Source of the DNA: Streptomyces sp. YIM 121038
GTDB taxonomy: Bacteria > Actinomycetota > Actinomycetes > Streptomycetales > Streptomycetaceae
Reading direction: 5' to 3'
Length of the DNA: 64,000 bases
NCBI RefSeq assembly: GCF_006088715.1
Contig: NZ_CP030771.1
Span: forward strand, 9,360,001-9,424,000
Shown: piece after piece, positions 7,395 through 16,276 of the stretch
Layout: every line of letters begins with the position of its first letter
Position numbering within the stretch: the first letter of the stretch is position 1
Notes under the pieces: generated by a model
Database searches by the model: none
Seen by the model: only the letters and a program-made list of their open reading frames with translations
What the model was told of the DNA's origin: nothing
Position numbers and translations under genes: made by a program

Positions 7395-9809
7395 TCAGCG
7401 CTCGCGCACCCTCACCACCTTCAGTCCGGGCGCCTTGCGGATGTCCCGCTCGCAGAACCGTGACGTCACCCAGCGCTCGGCGGAGTACAGGCGCGTCTGA
7501 TCGCTGTAGTGCGGCGAGCGCGGGTTCGACGACTGGGAGTAGGTCAGGAGCGTGCGTGCCCTCGGGCAGAGGGAGGCGTCCCAGCCGACGGCCTGGATGT
7601 GGCTGGAGCCGCTGCCGACCTCCGCGTAGCCGCCGGTCGTCGGAGTCCAGCGGCCCTCGATCTTGTTCCAGACGCCGAGGGACTCCGTGCCGCCGTGGAT
7701 CGGCAGGCGCTTTCCGTCGCGTACGACGAACTGGTGGTCGCCGAGGCGCGCGTCCAGCGGGATGCCCGCGGCCCGCAGCTCCGCCACCGCGTCGGCGAGC
7801 GCGGTGGCGAAACCGGGCGCGTCGGTGTTGAGGGAACGGGGAGTGCGGACGGGATCGGAGGCGCTGAAGGGCACCTTCCACAGCTGGGCACCCGGCACCT
7901 TCGTGAGCAGGGCGCGCCAGAACCGGTCGAAGAGCAGCGCGCCCCGCGACCCGGTGTTCGTCGTGCGGTCCCAGGCCTTGAGCACGTCACAGGCCGCGCG
8001 CACGTCGACGGCCCTGCCGTCGCTGCCCGTCGCCGACCCCGAGGGCAGGGCCGCGCAGGCGCGCGCGGCGTCGGCGGCGGCCAGGTCACCGGCGGGCGCG
8101 CGGTTCGTGAACTGCTGTCGCTGGAGGTCCTTGACCGTCAGGCCGCCCCGGCGGGCCATCGCGGCAACGTCCTCGACGGCCCCGCGCGTGCGCATCGTCC
8201 GCTCGGTGCCGACGGTGCCGAAGATCCGCTCGTAGCCGGTGAGGGGCTGGTCGGCATTGGACAGCCAGGCGCTGTCGTTGGAGTTCTCGGCGTACGGGGC
8301 GTCCTTGAGGGTGGGCATGCGCGACGGCCCGAACGTGCCGGGCTGGAGGGCGTCCTCGTCCGAGCCGAGCGCGCAGTCGCGCCGGGAGCCGTCCAGGACG
8401 GCCACGCCCGCCACCGGATACGTCAGCCTGCCGAGCGGGGCCGAGCAGCGCGCGGCGAGGTCGTCGGTGACGCGCGGCAGGATCTGCGACTGGGTGAGCA
8501 GCGAGTGGCCGGCGCGGTCCGCGGCGACGGTGTTGACCCAGGGCAGCCCCTGGGTGTCGCGCAGCGCACGCAGCACGCCCTTGACCGAACGGGCCTTGCC
8601 GAAGCGCAGGTTGGCGTCACCGGCGCGCAGCTGCGCGGCGTTGGGGTCGTTCAGCGCGTACGCGGTCTTCGCCGTCCACGGCAGGGGCAGCTGGGAGCCG
8701 AGCGAGGTGACGACCGGCCCGTAGCGGGTCCACCACTGCGTGCGGGTGACCGGAGCGCCGTCCCGCACGGGCACGGTGACCGTCCGGCGCGTCATCCGCT
8801 CCCGCTCGCCGTCCACGAGGTACGCGGTCGGGTCGGCCGGGTCGAGCGTCAGCTCGTGCACGGTGAACGGGACGCCGGTCGCCACGGTGTGGCTCCACGC
8901 CACGTGGCTGTTGAAGCCGATGTTGACGACGGGGGTGCCGAGCAGCGCCCCGCCCGAGACGTTCAGCTCGCCCGGGATGGTCTGCTGGAGCTGCAGGAAG
9001 CGACGGCTGCCCTGCCAGGGGTAGTGGGGGTTGCCGAGGAGCAGGCCGCGGCCGCCCGCCGTGGTCCTGCCGCTGAAGGCCACGGCGTTGGAGCCCATGT
9101 CGGCGCCCTCGGCGCCGGGCGCGAGCAGCCGCCGCGCCGCCTCGGCGGTTCCGTGCGGGTCGGGGGAGCGTCGCGTCGTGCCGGGGCCCGGCGGGTTCGC
9201 CCCGGTGATGCCGTCCACGACCCGGCCCTGACCGCCGAGCATCGACACCGCGTGACCGAGGCGGGCCACGTCCAGGGCCGAGGCCGGACGCACCCAGTCG
9301 GCCTTGGCGCACGCGGGGTCCGTGACGCGGTTCTGCCGCAGCCACGCGTTGTAGCCCGCGGCCAGGCCGCGCATCAGCTCCTTGGCGGCGCGGCTGGGGC
9401 CGCGCGGCGCGGGCTGTTCGAGGAGCTTCTCGACCGTGCCCGCCTGCCGTACGCCCCGGAAGTACAGGTCGCTCGTGAGGTTCGTCGTCGCCGAGGACAG
9501 GCCGCCGCCCGGGTCGCGGTCAGGGCCGAAGTGGCGCGAACGCTCGCCGCGTACGGTGGTGAAGCTCTGGGCGAGCACGCACACCTGGTCGGCGGCCTGG
9601 GCCCAGCCGGTGCCGAAGCCGAGGTCCGCGTAGTCCTTGGCGAGGATGTGCGGGACGCCGTACTCGGTGTAGCGGATGGTGGCGGAGAGGCCGCCGCCCG
9701 ACGGCCGCTCGCTGCCGCCCGGCGCGGCCGTCGCCGTGGCGGTCAGCAGGGCCGAGGCGGTCAGCAGGGCCGTTCCCCACGCCACGACGGGTCTGGTACG
9801 CATGCGCAT
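7395..9809 (-). CDS. Penicillin acylase family (aculeacin A/AHL acylase-like) N-terminal nucleophile hydrolase
   Basis: An 804-residue secreted precursor. Residues 1-29 are a Sec signal peptide (LLTATATAA). The alpha subunit runs to about residue 239, where the self-cleavage site EGADMGS/NAVAF places the catalytic N-terminal serine at Ser240. Typical family marks follow in the beta subunit: GNPHYPW (259-265), a GTP-V-N-IGFN segment and a WSHTVATG strand. Family members remove fatty acyl chains from lipopeptides, beta-lactams or homoserine lactones outside the cell. The start is the first of two close ATGs, with GGGAGG seven bases before it. It is monocistronic and lies downstream of a SARP-like gene on the same strand. 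The exact substrate is unknown. Confidence 0.92.
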   Translation of the reverse strand: MRMRTRPVVAWGTALLTASALLTATATAAPGGSERPSGGGLSATIRYTEYGVPHILAKDYADLGFGTGWAQAADQVCVLAQSFTTVRGERSRHFGPDRDPGGGLSSATTNLTSDLYFRGVRQAGTVEKLLEQPAPRGPSRAAKELMRGLAAGYNAWLRQNRVTDPACAKADWVRPASALDVARLGHAVSMLGGQGRVVDGITGANPPGPGTTRRSPDPHGTAEAARRLLAPGAEGADMGSNAVAFSGRTTAGGRGLLLGNPHYPWQGSRRFLQLQQTIPGELNVSGGALLGTPVVNIGFNSHVAWSHTVATGVPFTVHELTLDPADPTAYLVDGERERMTRRTVTVPVRDGAPVTRTQWWTRYGPVVTSLGSQLPLPWTAKTAYALNDPNAAQLRAGDANLRFGKARSVKGVLRALRDTQGLPWVNTVAADRAGHSLLTQSQILPRVTDDLAARCSAPLGRLTYPVAGVAVLDGSRRDCALGSDEDALQPGTFGPSRMPTLKDAPYAENSNDSAWLSNADQPLTGYERIFGTVGTERTMRTRGAVEDVAAMARRGGLTVKDLQRQQFTNRAPAGDLAAADAARACAALPSGSATGSDGRAVDVRAACDVLKAWDRTTNTGSRGALLFDRFWRALLTKVPGAQLWKVPFSASDPVRTPRSLNTDAPGFATALADAVAELRAAGIPLDARLGDHQFVVRDGKRLPIHGGTESLGVWNKIEGRWTPTTGGYAEVGSGSSHIQAVGWDASLCPRARTLLTYSQSSNPRSPHYSDQTRLYSAERWVTSRFCERDIRKAPGLKVVRVRER

Positions 9810-9915
9810 CGTGCCTCCCAACTACGGTGAGAGCAGTGGCCGTTGGAGCGTACCAACCGGTACGTAACGTGTCTGGAGGGCATACGCCAGGTGTCCCGTG
9901 GAGCGTGCGGTTCCG

Positions 9916-11580
9916 TCAGTGCCGCGCGGCCCACTCCGCGCGGGCGGCGCGCACCTCGTCGAGGGCCTGGCGGTGGCCGCCCTCGCGGGCGCGGCGCTCG
10001 GCGCGGTCGAGCAGGGCGGCCGCCCCGGCCGGGTCGACGGCGGTGCGGACACGGGCCAGCGCGGTGAGAGCGAAGGCGAGAACGGTGCCGCCGAAGGGCT
10101 CGGCCAGCTCGACGGCGGCCCGCGCGAGGCGCTCCGCCTCGACCGCATCGCCCAGGGACAGCTGGAGTTCGGCGAGGTTCGCCCGCTCGAACGCGGTGGC
10201 CGTGGGGCGGCCCGCCTGCTCGGCCAGGGCGAGGGCGCGGCGGCCGTGGCGCAGGGCTCCGGGGAGGTCGCCCGCGCGGCGCGCGTTCTCCCGCAGGACG
10301 GAGAGCACGGTGGCGAGCAGGGCCGGGTCGCCGGACGCCTCGGCGGCGGCGAGGGCCTGCTCGGCCGGGGCGGCTGCCTGGTCGAAGCGGCCGAGGAGGC
10401 CGTTGCAGGCGGCCTGTTGAGCGAGGGAGCGGGCCAGGAGCGCGGACCGGGCGGACGGGGGAGGCGCCGGCGCGAGGCTCGCGGTCGCCGCCGGGGGACT
10501 GCCCAGCGCGGCCTGGGCGGTGCGCGCCGCGTCGAGCCCCGCCTCGTACGCGCCCTCGTAGAAGAGCACCAGGGACCGCGCCATGTGATGCGCGGCCCTG
10601 ACCTCGGCCGGAGCCGCCGGGTCCGGCGCGTGGGCGCGCAGGCTCGCGTGCGCCTCGGCCGGGCGGTGGCGGCGGGCGAGCACCTCCGCGAGGCGGGCGG
10701 CGGCGAGGGCGCAGGCGTCGGCCTGGCCGCGCAGCGCGTACGCGGCCAGGGCCTGCCGCAGGACGCCGATGGCCTCGTCGTAGCGGCCCGAACGGTCGAG
10801 GGTGAGCGCCCAGTCGAGGCGGACGCGCGCGGCCTCGAGGTCGACGTGCTCGCGCGGTGCCGCGCGCTCCCGGCCCGCGCCCCGGCGCCGGGAGGCGTCC
10901 CCGAGGACCCGGCGGGCCCGCTCGTCGGCGGGGGCTCGGTCGAGGACGCGCCGGGCGACCGCCGCCGCGCGCACCGGATCGTCCTCGCGGAGGTGTCGCT
11001 CGGCGAGGGCGAGGCCCGTCGTGGTGCGCAGGTCGGCCAGGCGGGTGCGCCGGGCGTCGGCCCAGGCGGCGTAGCGGTCCTCGGGGAGCAGCTCGCCGGT
11101 GAACGCCTCGAACGCGGCGGTCAGCTCGGGCAGACCACCACGCGACAAGGCGTTTTCGGCCAGGGCCTCGACTCGGTCCGCGTCGACGAGCACCGCCCCC
11201 GGCACCAGGCGCAGCAGCGCCCCGTCGGTGGTGAGGTAGGAGGAAGCGGCCCGGGGTCTGAGTTCGGGCTCCAGGGCGTGGCGGGCGGTGTGCAGGGCGA
11301 CGCGCAGGTTCCGCAGCGCGGCGTCCAGCTCGGCGTGCGGCCAGCACTCGGCCATGACGTGCTCGCGGTGCAGCTGGTGGCCCGGCGCGAGGGCCAGGAG
11401 CTTCACCAGGGTCCGGGCGCCGGGACGCGGCCAGCGCGCGGCGGGCGGCACGCCGTGCGGCCGTTCGGCGCGGAAGCCGCCGAGCAGATACAGATGCAGG
11501 GGACGGGCGCCCGCACCGGCCGCCCCGTCGTCCTCGCGGGCCCCGCGCTCCTTGCCGTCCGTGGGTGCTGACGTGCTCAT
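9916..11580 (-). CDS. BTAD-domain (SARP-like) regulator with TPR region
   Basis: A 554-residue protein. Residues about 28-110 form an OmpR/PhoB-like DNA-binding domain (LHLYLLGGFRAER...ARTLVKLLALAPGHQLHREHVMAECWP), and about 118-265 form the bacterial transcriptional activator domain (LTTDGALLRLVPGAVLVDADRVEALA...RYAAWADARRTRLADLR). The rest is alanine/arginine-rich TPR-like helices, with no NB-ARC domain. Start ATG at 11580 was chosen over an upstream TTG. It should act as a pathway or developmental activator. The nearest downstream gene on the same strand is the acylase at 7395, 106 bp away, a plausible target. The 226-bp gap to the divergent gene at 11807 holds the promoters. Confidence 0.85.
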   Translation of the reverse strand: MSTSAPTDGKERGAREDDGAAGAGARPLHLYLLGGFRAERPHGVPPAARWPRPGARTLVKLLALAPGHQLHREHVMAECWPHAELDAALRNLRVALHTARHALEPELRPRAASSYLTTDGALLRLVPGAVLVDADRVEALAENALSRGGLPELTAAFEAFTGELLPEDRYAAWADARRTRLADLRTTTGLALAERHLREDDPVRAAAVARRVLDRAPADERARRVLGDASRRRGAGRERAAPREHVDLEAARVRLDWALTLDRSGRYDEAIGVLRQALAAYALRGQADACALAAARLAEVLARRHRPAEAHASLRAHAPDPAAPAEVRAAHHMARSLVLFYEGAYEAGLDAARTAQAALGSPPAATASLAPAPPPSARSALLARSLAQQAACNGLLGRFDQAAAPAEQALAAAEASGDPALLATVLSVLRENARRAGDLPGALRHGRRALALAEQAGRPTATAFERANLAELQLSLGDAVEAERLARAAVELAEPFGGTVLAFALTALARVRTAVDPAGAAALLDRAERRAREGGHRQALDEVRAARAEWAARH

Positions 11581-11806
11581 GAGGTGCAGTTTCTCCAACG
11601 GGGCACGCGATCACGCCTGTTACGGCCCTATTACTGGCCGGAACTCGCCGGGCATCGCGGCACGTCACAGGCGGGCCGGGTGCGTGATCACGACGTTGTC
11701 GTGAGGGGCGCCGATTGCCCGTCGCTTCCGCGTTGACCTGCGGGAAATCCCCTCCCGAAGATGTCGTGCGAGCCCCAGGAGCCCCTTGAGTCCTACTGGA
11801 GGAAAC

Positions 11807-12385
11807 ATGAAGCGTCCCCAAGCCCTGGCCATGAGTGTCCTGTTGCTGCTGTCGGGCAGTGCCGTGGCGGCCGGCGCCGCCGACGGCTCCGCCGCGGGGC
11901 CGTCCGGCCACCACCGGTCCCCGGCCGCGGTGTGGTGCGTGAAACAGGGCGGCACGGCGCAGGTCCAGGTCCCGTACTACACCAAGACCGGCACCCAGAT
12001 CGTGCGCCTCGGCGGCGAGCGGGAGATGTGCGTGTTCACGGCGGACGACGGCTCGAAGCTGACCATCGGGGCGGACACGCTCGCCGCGACGAAGCCGACG
12101 CTCGCCGCCCTCGCCTACGTCCACAAGCCCGCCGACCCCGGCGGCCACCCCGGCAACCCGTCCATCGGCTACTGCAAGGCCCTCAACGGCACGGCGATGT
12201 ACGGCCCCAGGGCGACGGACGGCGGTGGCTGGGCCAAGAAGGGCGAGACGAACCCGGAGAAGGCGATCCCCGGCTGCATGTTCGGCGACGGCTCGGTGAT
12301 CGACGCCTGGGCGCTGAAGTACCACTCGGGCGGGGTGATCCGGGGAGCGGACCTGACGAAGAAGTTCCGCGCGGACCTGCCGTAG
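11807..12385 (+). CDS. Secreted protein with two DUF333 (putative hemolysin) repeats
   Basis: A 192-residue exported protein with a Sec signal peptide (LLLLSGSAVAAGAADG). The mature part has two versions of the same short module: AAVWCVKQGGTAQV...MCVFTADDGSKLTI and GNPSIGYCKALNGTA...GCMFGDGSVIDAWALKYH. The pattern N-P-x-x-x-YC...GG...C-x-F-x-DGS...W is that of DUF333. Family members are called putative hemolysins, but the activity is not established. The second copy keeps the C-terminal Trp-Ala region and the first does not, so the first may be degenerate. The ribosome site GGAGGAAAC is strong. It diverges from the BTAD regulator. Confidence 0.7.
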   Translation: MKRPQALAMSVLLLLSGSAVAAGAADGSAAGPSGHHRSPAAVWCVKQGGTAQVQVPYYTKTGTQIVRLGGEREMCVFTADDGSKLTIGADTLAATKPTLAALAYVHKPADPGGHPGNPSIGYCKALNGTAMYGPRATDGGGWAKKGETNPEKAIPGCMFGDGSVIDAWALKYHSGGVIRGADLTKKFRADLP

Positions 12386-12557
12386 GGCGCGGCCGCGGGG
12401 AGGGGGCGGCTCAAGTGGTTGTGCTGTAAGGTCCCTTCCCCGCACGCCCCGGTCTTCGCCGCCGACGCCACGCCTGGGACGGCTGCCGGGCGGTGGGAGC
12501 CCCTCCATGGGGAAGCCCCTCCACGGGCCCCTTCATCGGGCGCCCTTCCACCGGGCA

Positions 12558-12965
12558 TCAGTTCAGCAGCGGCAGGACGAGGGCGAGCACGATGAACGTA
12601 CTGGTGAACGCGGTGGCCGCGGAGGCGAGGCGCTTCGGCCTGCTCAGGGCGGCGGCGGGCGGCCCGGCGGCGGGCGCGGGGGTCGGGCCGGTGACGTCGT
12701 ACGCGACGAACCCCAGGAAGAGCGCGAGGGCGACGGTGACCACCGTGACCGCGACGCGGGAAGCCCTGGGATGCCCGTCCCCGAGCTCAAGGGTGGCGGC
12801 GACCGTGCACACGTCGGTGATCACGGCCATGGCGGACGCCCCGGCCGCACCCCAGGCCCTGGCACGACCGGCCCCGTCGGCCAGCGCGAGGCGGAAGCCC
12901 ACGCGCGCGCAGACCGCGGCGGCCAGGGCGGTGCACCCAAGGAGCACGGCGACGACGACGGACAC
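12558..12965 (-). CDS. Small integral membrane protein of unknown function
   Basis: A 135-residue protein with a GTG start preceded by GAGGGGG. It shows four hydrophobic segments: VVVAVLLGCTALAAAVCA at the N-terminus, SAMAVITDVCTVAATLEL, VAVTVVTVALALFLGFVAY, and FTSTFIVLALVLPLLN at the C-terminus. The layout resembles the small DoxX-like or DUF4267-type membrane proteins, but no signature residue decides this. It is oriented away from the HTH protein at 13110 and shares that 144-bp intergenic space, which is rich in A/T around 13050-13085 and likely contains a promoter. Confidence 0.6.
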   Translation of the reverse strand: MSVVVAVLLGCTALAAAVCARVGFRLALADGAGRARAWGAAGASAMAVITDVCTVAATLELGDGHPRASRVAVTVVTVALALFLGFVAYDVTGPTPAPAAGPPAAALSRPKRLASAATAFTSTFIVLALVLPLLN

Positions 12966-13109
12966 GGAGACCCCCTCGGGGCGAAGCGCCTTGCGGACGC
13001 GGCGAGAGGACAGGGCTGACTGCGGCGTCCCCTCCTGCCACTGTCCCAGAGTTTCTGAGACAATGGAAACAACGCAGTTGAACAGCTATGCCGGGGGTGG
13101 TGATCCAGC

Positions 13110-15344
13110 ATGACGGCGCGACGCGCCGGACGTCCCATGGCCGCGCTGCGACAGGATCTGCCGCCCGCGCTCCGTTCCTTCGCCGTCGAACTGCGGCGCC
13201 GCCGCGCGGAGTCGGGGCTGACCCTGCGCGACCTCGCGCGCGCCATCGAGCTGAGCCCCGCCTCGCTGTCCCGGGTGTTCAACGGCGAGCGCCTCATGAG
13301 CGAAGCCGATCTGCGTCGCCTTGCCTCCTCGCTCGGCCTGGCCGAGGACGAGACGAGGGCTCTTGAGCTGGGACTGCGCCAGGCGCGCGCGGAGAGTGAG
13401 GGGGCGACGGGTGGCCAGGGGACAGGAGGGAGCGATCTGCGCGACCACCTCCTGGTGTTGCGGGAGGAGTCCGGACTCAGCCTGCGCGAGATCGCCCAGC
13501 GACTGGAGGCCGCCGGAACCCCCCTGGGGAAGTCCACGATCGAGCGTGCGCTCCGCGACCCCGCCCCCGCGCTGCCGCACTCCCTTGAGGTGGCCGAGGC
13601 CCTGATCGGCGCGTTGCCGGACGCCGAACGCGAGGCCGCCACCCAAGGAGTGCTCCAGGCCGCCCGCGCCGCCGTCACCCCACCCGCCGTACAGGGCGAA
13701 GCCCCGTACGGCGCACGACCGATCAGCCAGTGGGATCCGCTCGACCTGGGAGTGCACCGTGCGGTGCGCCCGGCGTCCACGGCCGTCGGACAGGCACTGC
13801 CGGGATACGTCCTGCGCGCCCACGACCGGGCCCTGGCCCGCGTGGTGTCGGCCGCCGCCGAGGGCACCAGCGGCATGGCGGTCCTCGTCGGATCCTCCTC
13901 CACCGGCAAGACCCGCGCCTGTTGGGAAGCGGTCAGGCCGCTGGCGCCGAAGGGCTGGCGCCTGTGGCACCCGGTCGATCCCACGCGCGCCGACGCGGCA
14001 CTGCGCGGCCTCGACGAGGTGCGGCCCCGGACGGTGGTGTGGCTCAACGAGACCCAGCACTACCTCGGCCAGCCCCGCCACGGCGAGCGGCTCGCAGCCG
14101 CGCTGCACGACCTGCTCGTACGGCCCGAGCGCGGCCCGGTCCTCGTCCTCGGCACCCTGTGGCCCGAGCACGCGCACCCGTACACCGCCCCGCCCGCGCC
14201 CGGAGCACCCGATCCGCACCCACGGGCGCGCGACCTGCTCGCCGGACGGCTCGTCGCCGTCCCCGACGCCTTCGACCAGGACGCCCTGAGGTCCGCCGGT
14301 GCCCTGGCACGACACGGCGACGCGCCCCTCGCGGAGGCCCTCGCCTGGAGCAGCGGCGGCCGCGTGCCCCAGTTCCTCGCGGGCGGTCCGGAACTCCTGC
14401 GCCGCTACGCCGCGTCCACCCCGGCCGCGCGAGCTCTCCTGGACGCCGCGATCGACGCCCGCCGTTACGGCGCGGGGGCCGCGCTGCCCCGTTCCTTCCT
14501 CACCGAAGCGGCGGTCGGCTACCTCTCCGACTCCGAGTACGACAGCCTCAGCGGCGACTGGGCCAGGGGTGCGCTCGCCGAAGCCACCGCGCCCGTCCAC
14601 GGCCGCATGGCGCCGTTGCGGCCCGGCCCCGAGAGGGAGCGGAGGGACGCACGGGACTCGCCCACCGCCCGGGCGTTCCGTCTCGCCGAGTACCTCGTAC
14701 AGTTCGGCCGCGCCTCGCGCCGGACGCGGTTCCCGCCCTCCTCCTTCTGGTACGCGGCTTACGCACACCTGCCCGCCCGGGATCTCTTCGCCCTGTCCAC
14801 GGCGGCCTTCAGGAGCGCCCGGCTGACGTGGGCGAACCAACTGGTCCGCCGTGCAGCCGACTTGGGTGGCCCTGTGGTGGAAGGCACGGCCGTCCTCTAC
14901 TCGAAGGCCGCCTTGGCGGAGCGGTCGGGCGACCACGACGGGGCCGAGCAGCTGTACCAGCAGGCCGCCGAAGCCAGGGACCCACTGGCCCTGTTCCGAC
15001 TGGCCCAGGCGTACGAACGGGCGGGCGACGCGGAAGGCGTCGAACGCCTGGCCCGAAGCGCGGCGGACGCCGAGGGATTCCTCCCTCTCACGGACACGGG
15101 CCCGCGTGCCGGGGAGGGCGCCGAGCCCTTGTACCGCCGAGCCGCCGAGGCCGGTGACCCCCACGCCCTCTTCCGCCTCTTCCGGATGCGCGAGCGCGGC
15201 GGTGACCCCGAGGGCGCCGAGCGCGTGGCCCTGAAGGCCGCCGACGCCGGCTACGCCTGGCTGTTCAACTTCCCGGTGCGGTGGCCCGACGGACTGGACG
15301 CCGACGGCACGATCACACCTCCCCCTCCCCGGTCCGATGACTGA
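13110..15344 (+). CDS. Double-HTH, P-loop NTPase, Sel1/TPR-repeat protein (STAND-like)
   Basis: A 744-residue multidomain protein. Two Cro/C1-type HTH segments stand at the N-terminus: residues about 20-90 (GLTLRDLARAIELSPASLSR) and about 108-165 (GLSLREIAQRLEAAGTPLGK). A P-loop NTPase follows with Walker A GSSSTGKT (261-268) and a Walker B-like TVVWLNETQHYL (308-319). The C-terminal 150 residues are Sel1/TPR repeats (GDHDGAEQLYQQAAEARDPLALFRLAQAYERAG and later copies). This order of DNA-binding, switch NTPase and repeat sensor is that of STAND signalling proteins. Actinomycete relatives are annotated only as HTH or TPR proteins. It is an isolated gene, with GGGGGTGGTGA before the ATG. Role unknown; regulatory or defence functions are both possible. 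Confidence 0.7.
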   Translation: MTARRAGRPMAALRQDLPPALRSFAVELRRRRAESGLTLRDLARAIELSPASLSRVFNGERLMSEADLRRLASSLGLAEDETRALELGLRQARAESEGATGGQGTGGSDLRDHLLVLREESGLSLREIAQRLEAAGTPLGKSTIERALRDPAPALPHSLEVAEALIGALPDAEREAATQGVLQAARAAVTPPAVQGEAPYGARPISQWDPLDLGVHRAVRPASTAVGQALPGYVLRAHDRALARVVSAAAEGTSGMAVLVGSSSTGKTRACWEAVRPLAPKGWRLWHPVDPTRADAALRGLDEVRPRTVVWLNETQHYLGQPRHGERLAAALHDLLVRPERGPVLVLGTLWPEHAHPYTAPPAPGAPDPHPRARDLLAGRLVAVPDAFDQDALRSAGALARHGDAPLAEALAWSSGGRVPQFLAGGPELLRRYAASTPAARALLDAAIDARRYGAGAALPRSFLTEAAVGYLSDSEYDSLSGDWARGALAEATAPVHGRMAPLRPGPERERRDARDSPTARAFRLAEYLVQFGRASRRTRFPPSSFWYAAYAHLPARDLFALSTAAFRSARLTWANQLVRRAADLGGPVVEGTAVLYSKAALAERSGDHDGAEQLYQQAAEARDPLALFRLAQAYERAGDAEGVERLARSAADAEGFLPLTDTGPRAGEGAEPLYRRAAEAGDPHALFRLFRMRERGGDPEGAERVALKAADAGYAWLFNFPVRWPDGLDADGTITPPPPRSDD

Positions 15345-15438
15345 GAGCAAGTCGGCATAACGGCTGCTGGAGGGCGCAGAAACCGGCGTCCCGCGTCACC
15401 TGGTGGCGCCTGATCGGCACCGGCATATGATCACCCGC

Positions 15439-16173
15439 ATGGCGACACGACTCGTGCAGATTTCGATGCAGGCCCGGGACAACTCCGCGGTCGGGCGGTT
15501 CTGGGCCGAGGCACTCGGCTGGAAGGTCACCGGCGACAAGGGCGCCGAGACCAACGTCGAACCCGAGGGCTTCTCCTACCCCGACGCGGCCGCCGTCTGC
15601 GTCGACGTCATCGGGGTCCCGGAGCCCAAGACGGTGAAGAACCGCGTGCACGTCGACCTCGCCACCACCTCGGCGGCTCACCAGGCGGAACTGGTCGCAC
15701 GCCTGACGGACCTCGGCGCGACGCCCGCCGACGTGGGCCAGGGCGACGTCCCCTGGACGGTCCTCGCCGACCCGGAGGGCAACGAGTTCTGCGTCCTGGA
15801 GCCCCGGGAGATCTACCGGGACACCGGGCCGATGGCCGCGGTCGTGGTCGACTGCGCGGACCCCCGCGCCATGGCCCGGTTCTGGGGCGAGGCGATGGAC
15901 TGGACCGTGCACGAGGTGAGCGACGACCGTGCGGCGCTGCGCTCCGCCGCGGGCGTCGGCCCGTACCTGGAATTCCTCCGCTCGTCCGACCCGAAGACGG
16001 TGTGGAACCGCGTCCACCCCGACCTCCGCCCGTACGCCGGGGACGACCAGGCGGCGGAGGTGGCCCGGCTCCAGGCCCTCGGCGCGACGCGCGTCGACGT
16101 GGGCGGCGACATGGCGTGGACGGTCCTCGCCGACCCCGAGGGCAACGAGTTCTGCGTCCTCACACCGCTCTGA
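15439..16173 (+). CDS. VOC-family protein with two glyoxalase-like modules
   Basis: A 244-residue protein built from two similar halves, residues 1-120 and 125-244. Each begins with a strand carrying the dioxygenase-fold opener (VQISMQARDNSAVGRFWAEA and VVVDCADPRAMARFWGEAM). Each ends with the same tail, DPEGNEFCVL, and each has a conserved NRVH-x-DL segment (NRVHVDLATT, NRVHPDLRPY) in the middle. This is the glyoxalase/bleomycin-resistance superfamily in its tandem form, which binds a small ligand, often with a metal. The start at 15439 was preferred because the homologous fold begins immediately after it; an in-frame ATG at 15427 is possible. It ends in a bidirectional terminator shared with the chitinase gene. 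Specific activity is unknown. Confidence 0.85.
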   Translation: MATRLVQISMQARDNSAVGRFWAEALGWKVTGDKGAETNVEPEGFSYPDAAAVCVDVIGVPEPKTVKNRVHVDLATTSAAHQAELVARLTDLGATPADVGQGDVPWTVLADPEGNEFCVLEPREIYRDTGPMAAVVVDCADPRAMARFWGEAMDWTVHEVSDDRAALRSAAGVGPYLEFLRSSDPKTVWNRVHPDLRPYAGDDQAAEVARLQALGATRVDVGGDMAWTVLADPEGNEFCVLTPL

Positions 16174-16227
16174 GCTCGACCTTCCGCGACCGCCGCCTCG
16201 GAGGCGGGGCGGGTCGGGCCGCGCGTG

Positions 16228-16265
16228 CCCGAAGGGGCGGACCGTGCTCGGCCCGCCCCTTCGGG
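16228..16265. terminator. Bidirectional terminator between VOC and chitinase genes
   Basis: A perfect 13-bp stem (CCCGAAGGGGCGG with its complement) encloses a 12-base loop that itself contains CCG/CGG. It sits 55 bases after the VOC stop and 12 bases beyond the chitinase stop on the other strand, so it can serve both convergent genes. Confidence 0.85.
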
Positions 16266-16276
16266 GCGTTCGTCCA

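Noticed and set aside
7509..9830. Plus-strand 773-codon open frame opposite the acylase
   Set aside because: Low-complexity antisense shadow; the minus strand encodes a complete acylase with signal peptide and catalytic serine.
9761..12508. Minus-strand 915-codon open frame spanning two genes
   Set aside because: Runs across the BTAD regulator in another frame and across the DUF333 gene in antisense, with Arg/Pro-rich composition and no domain.
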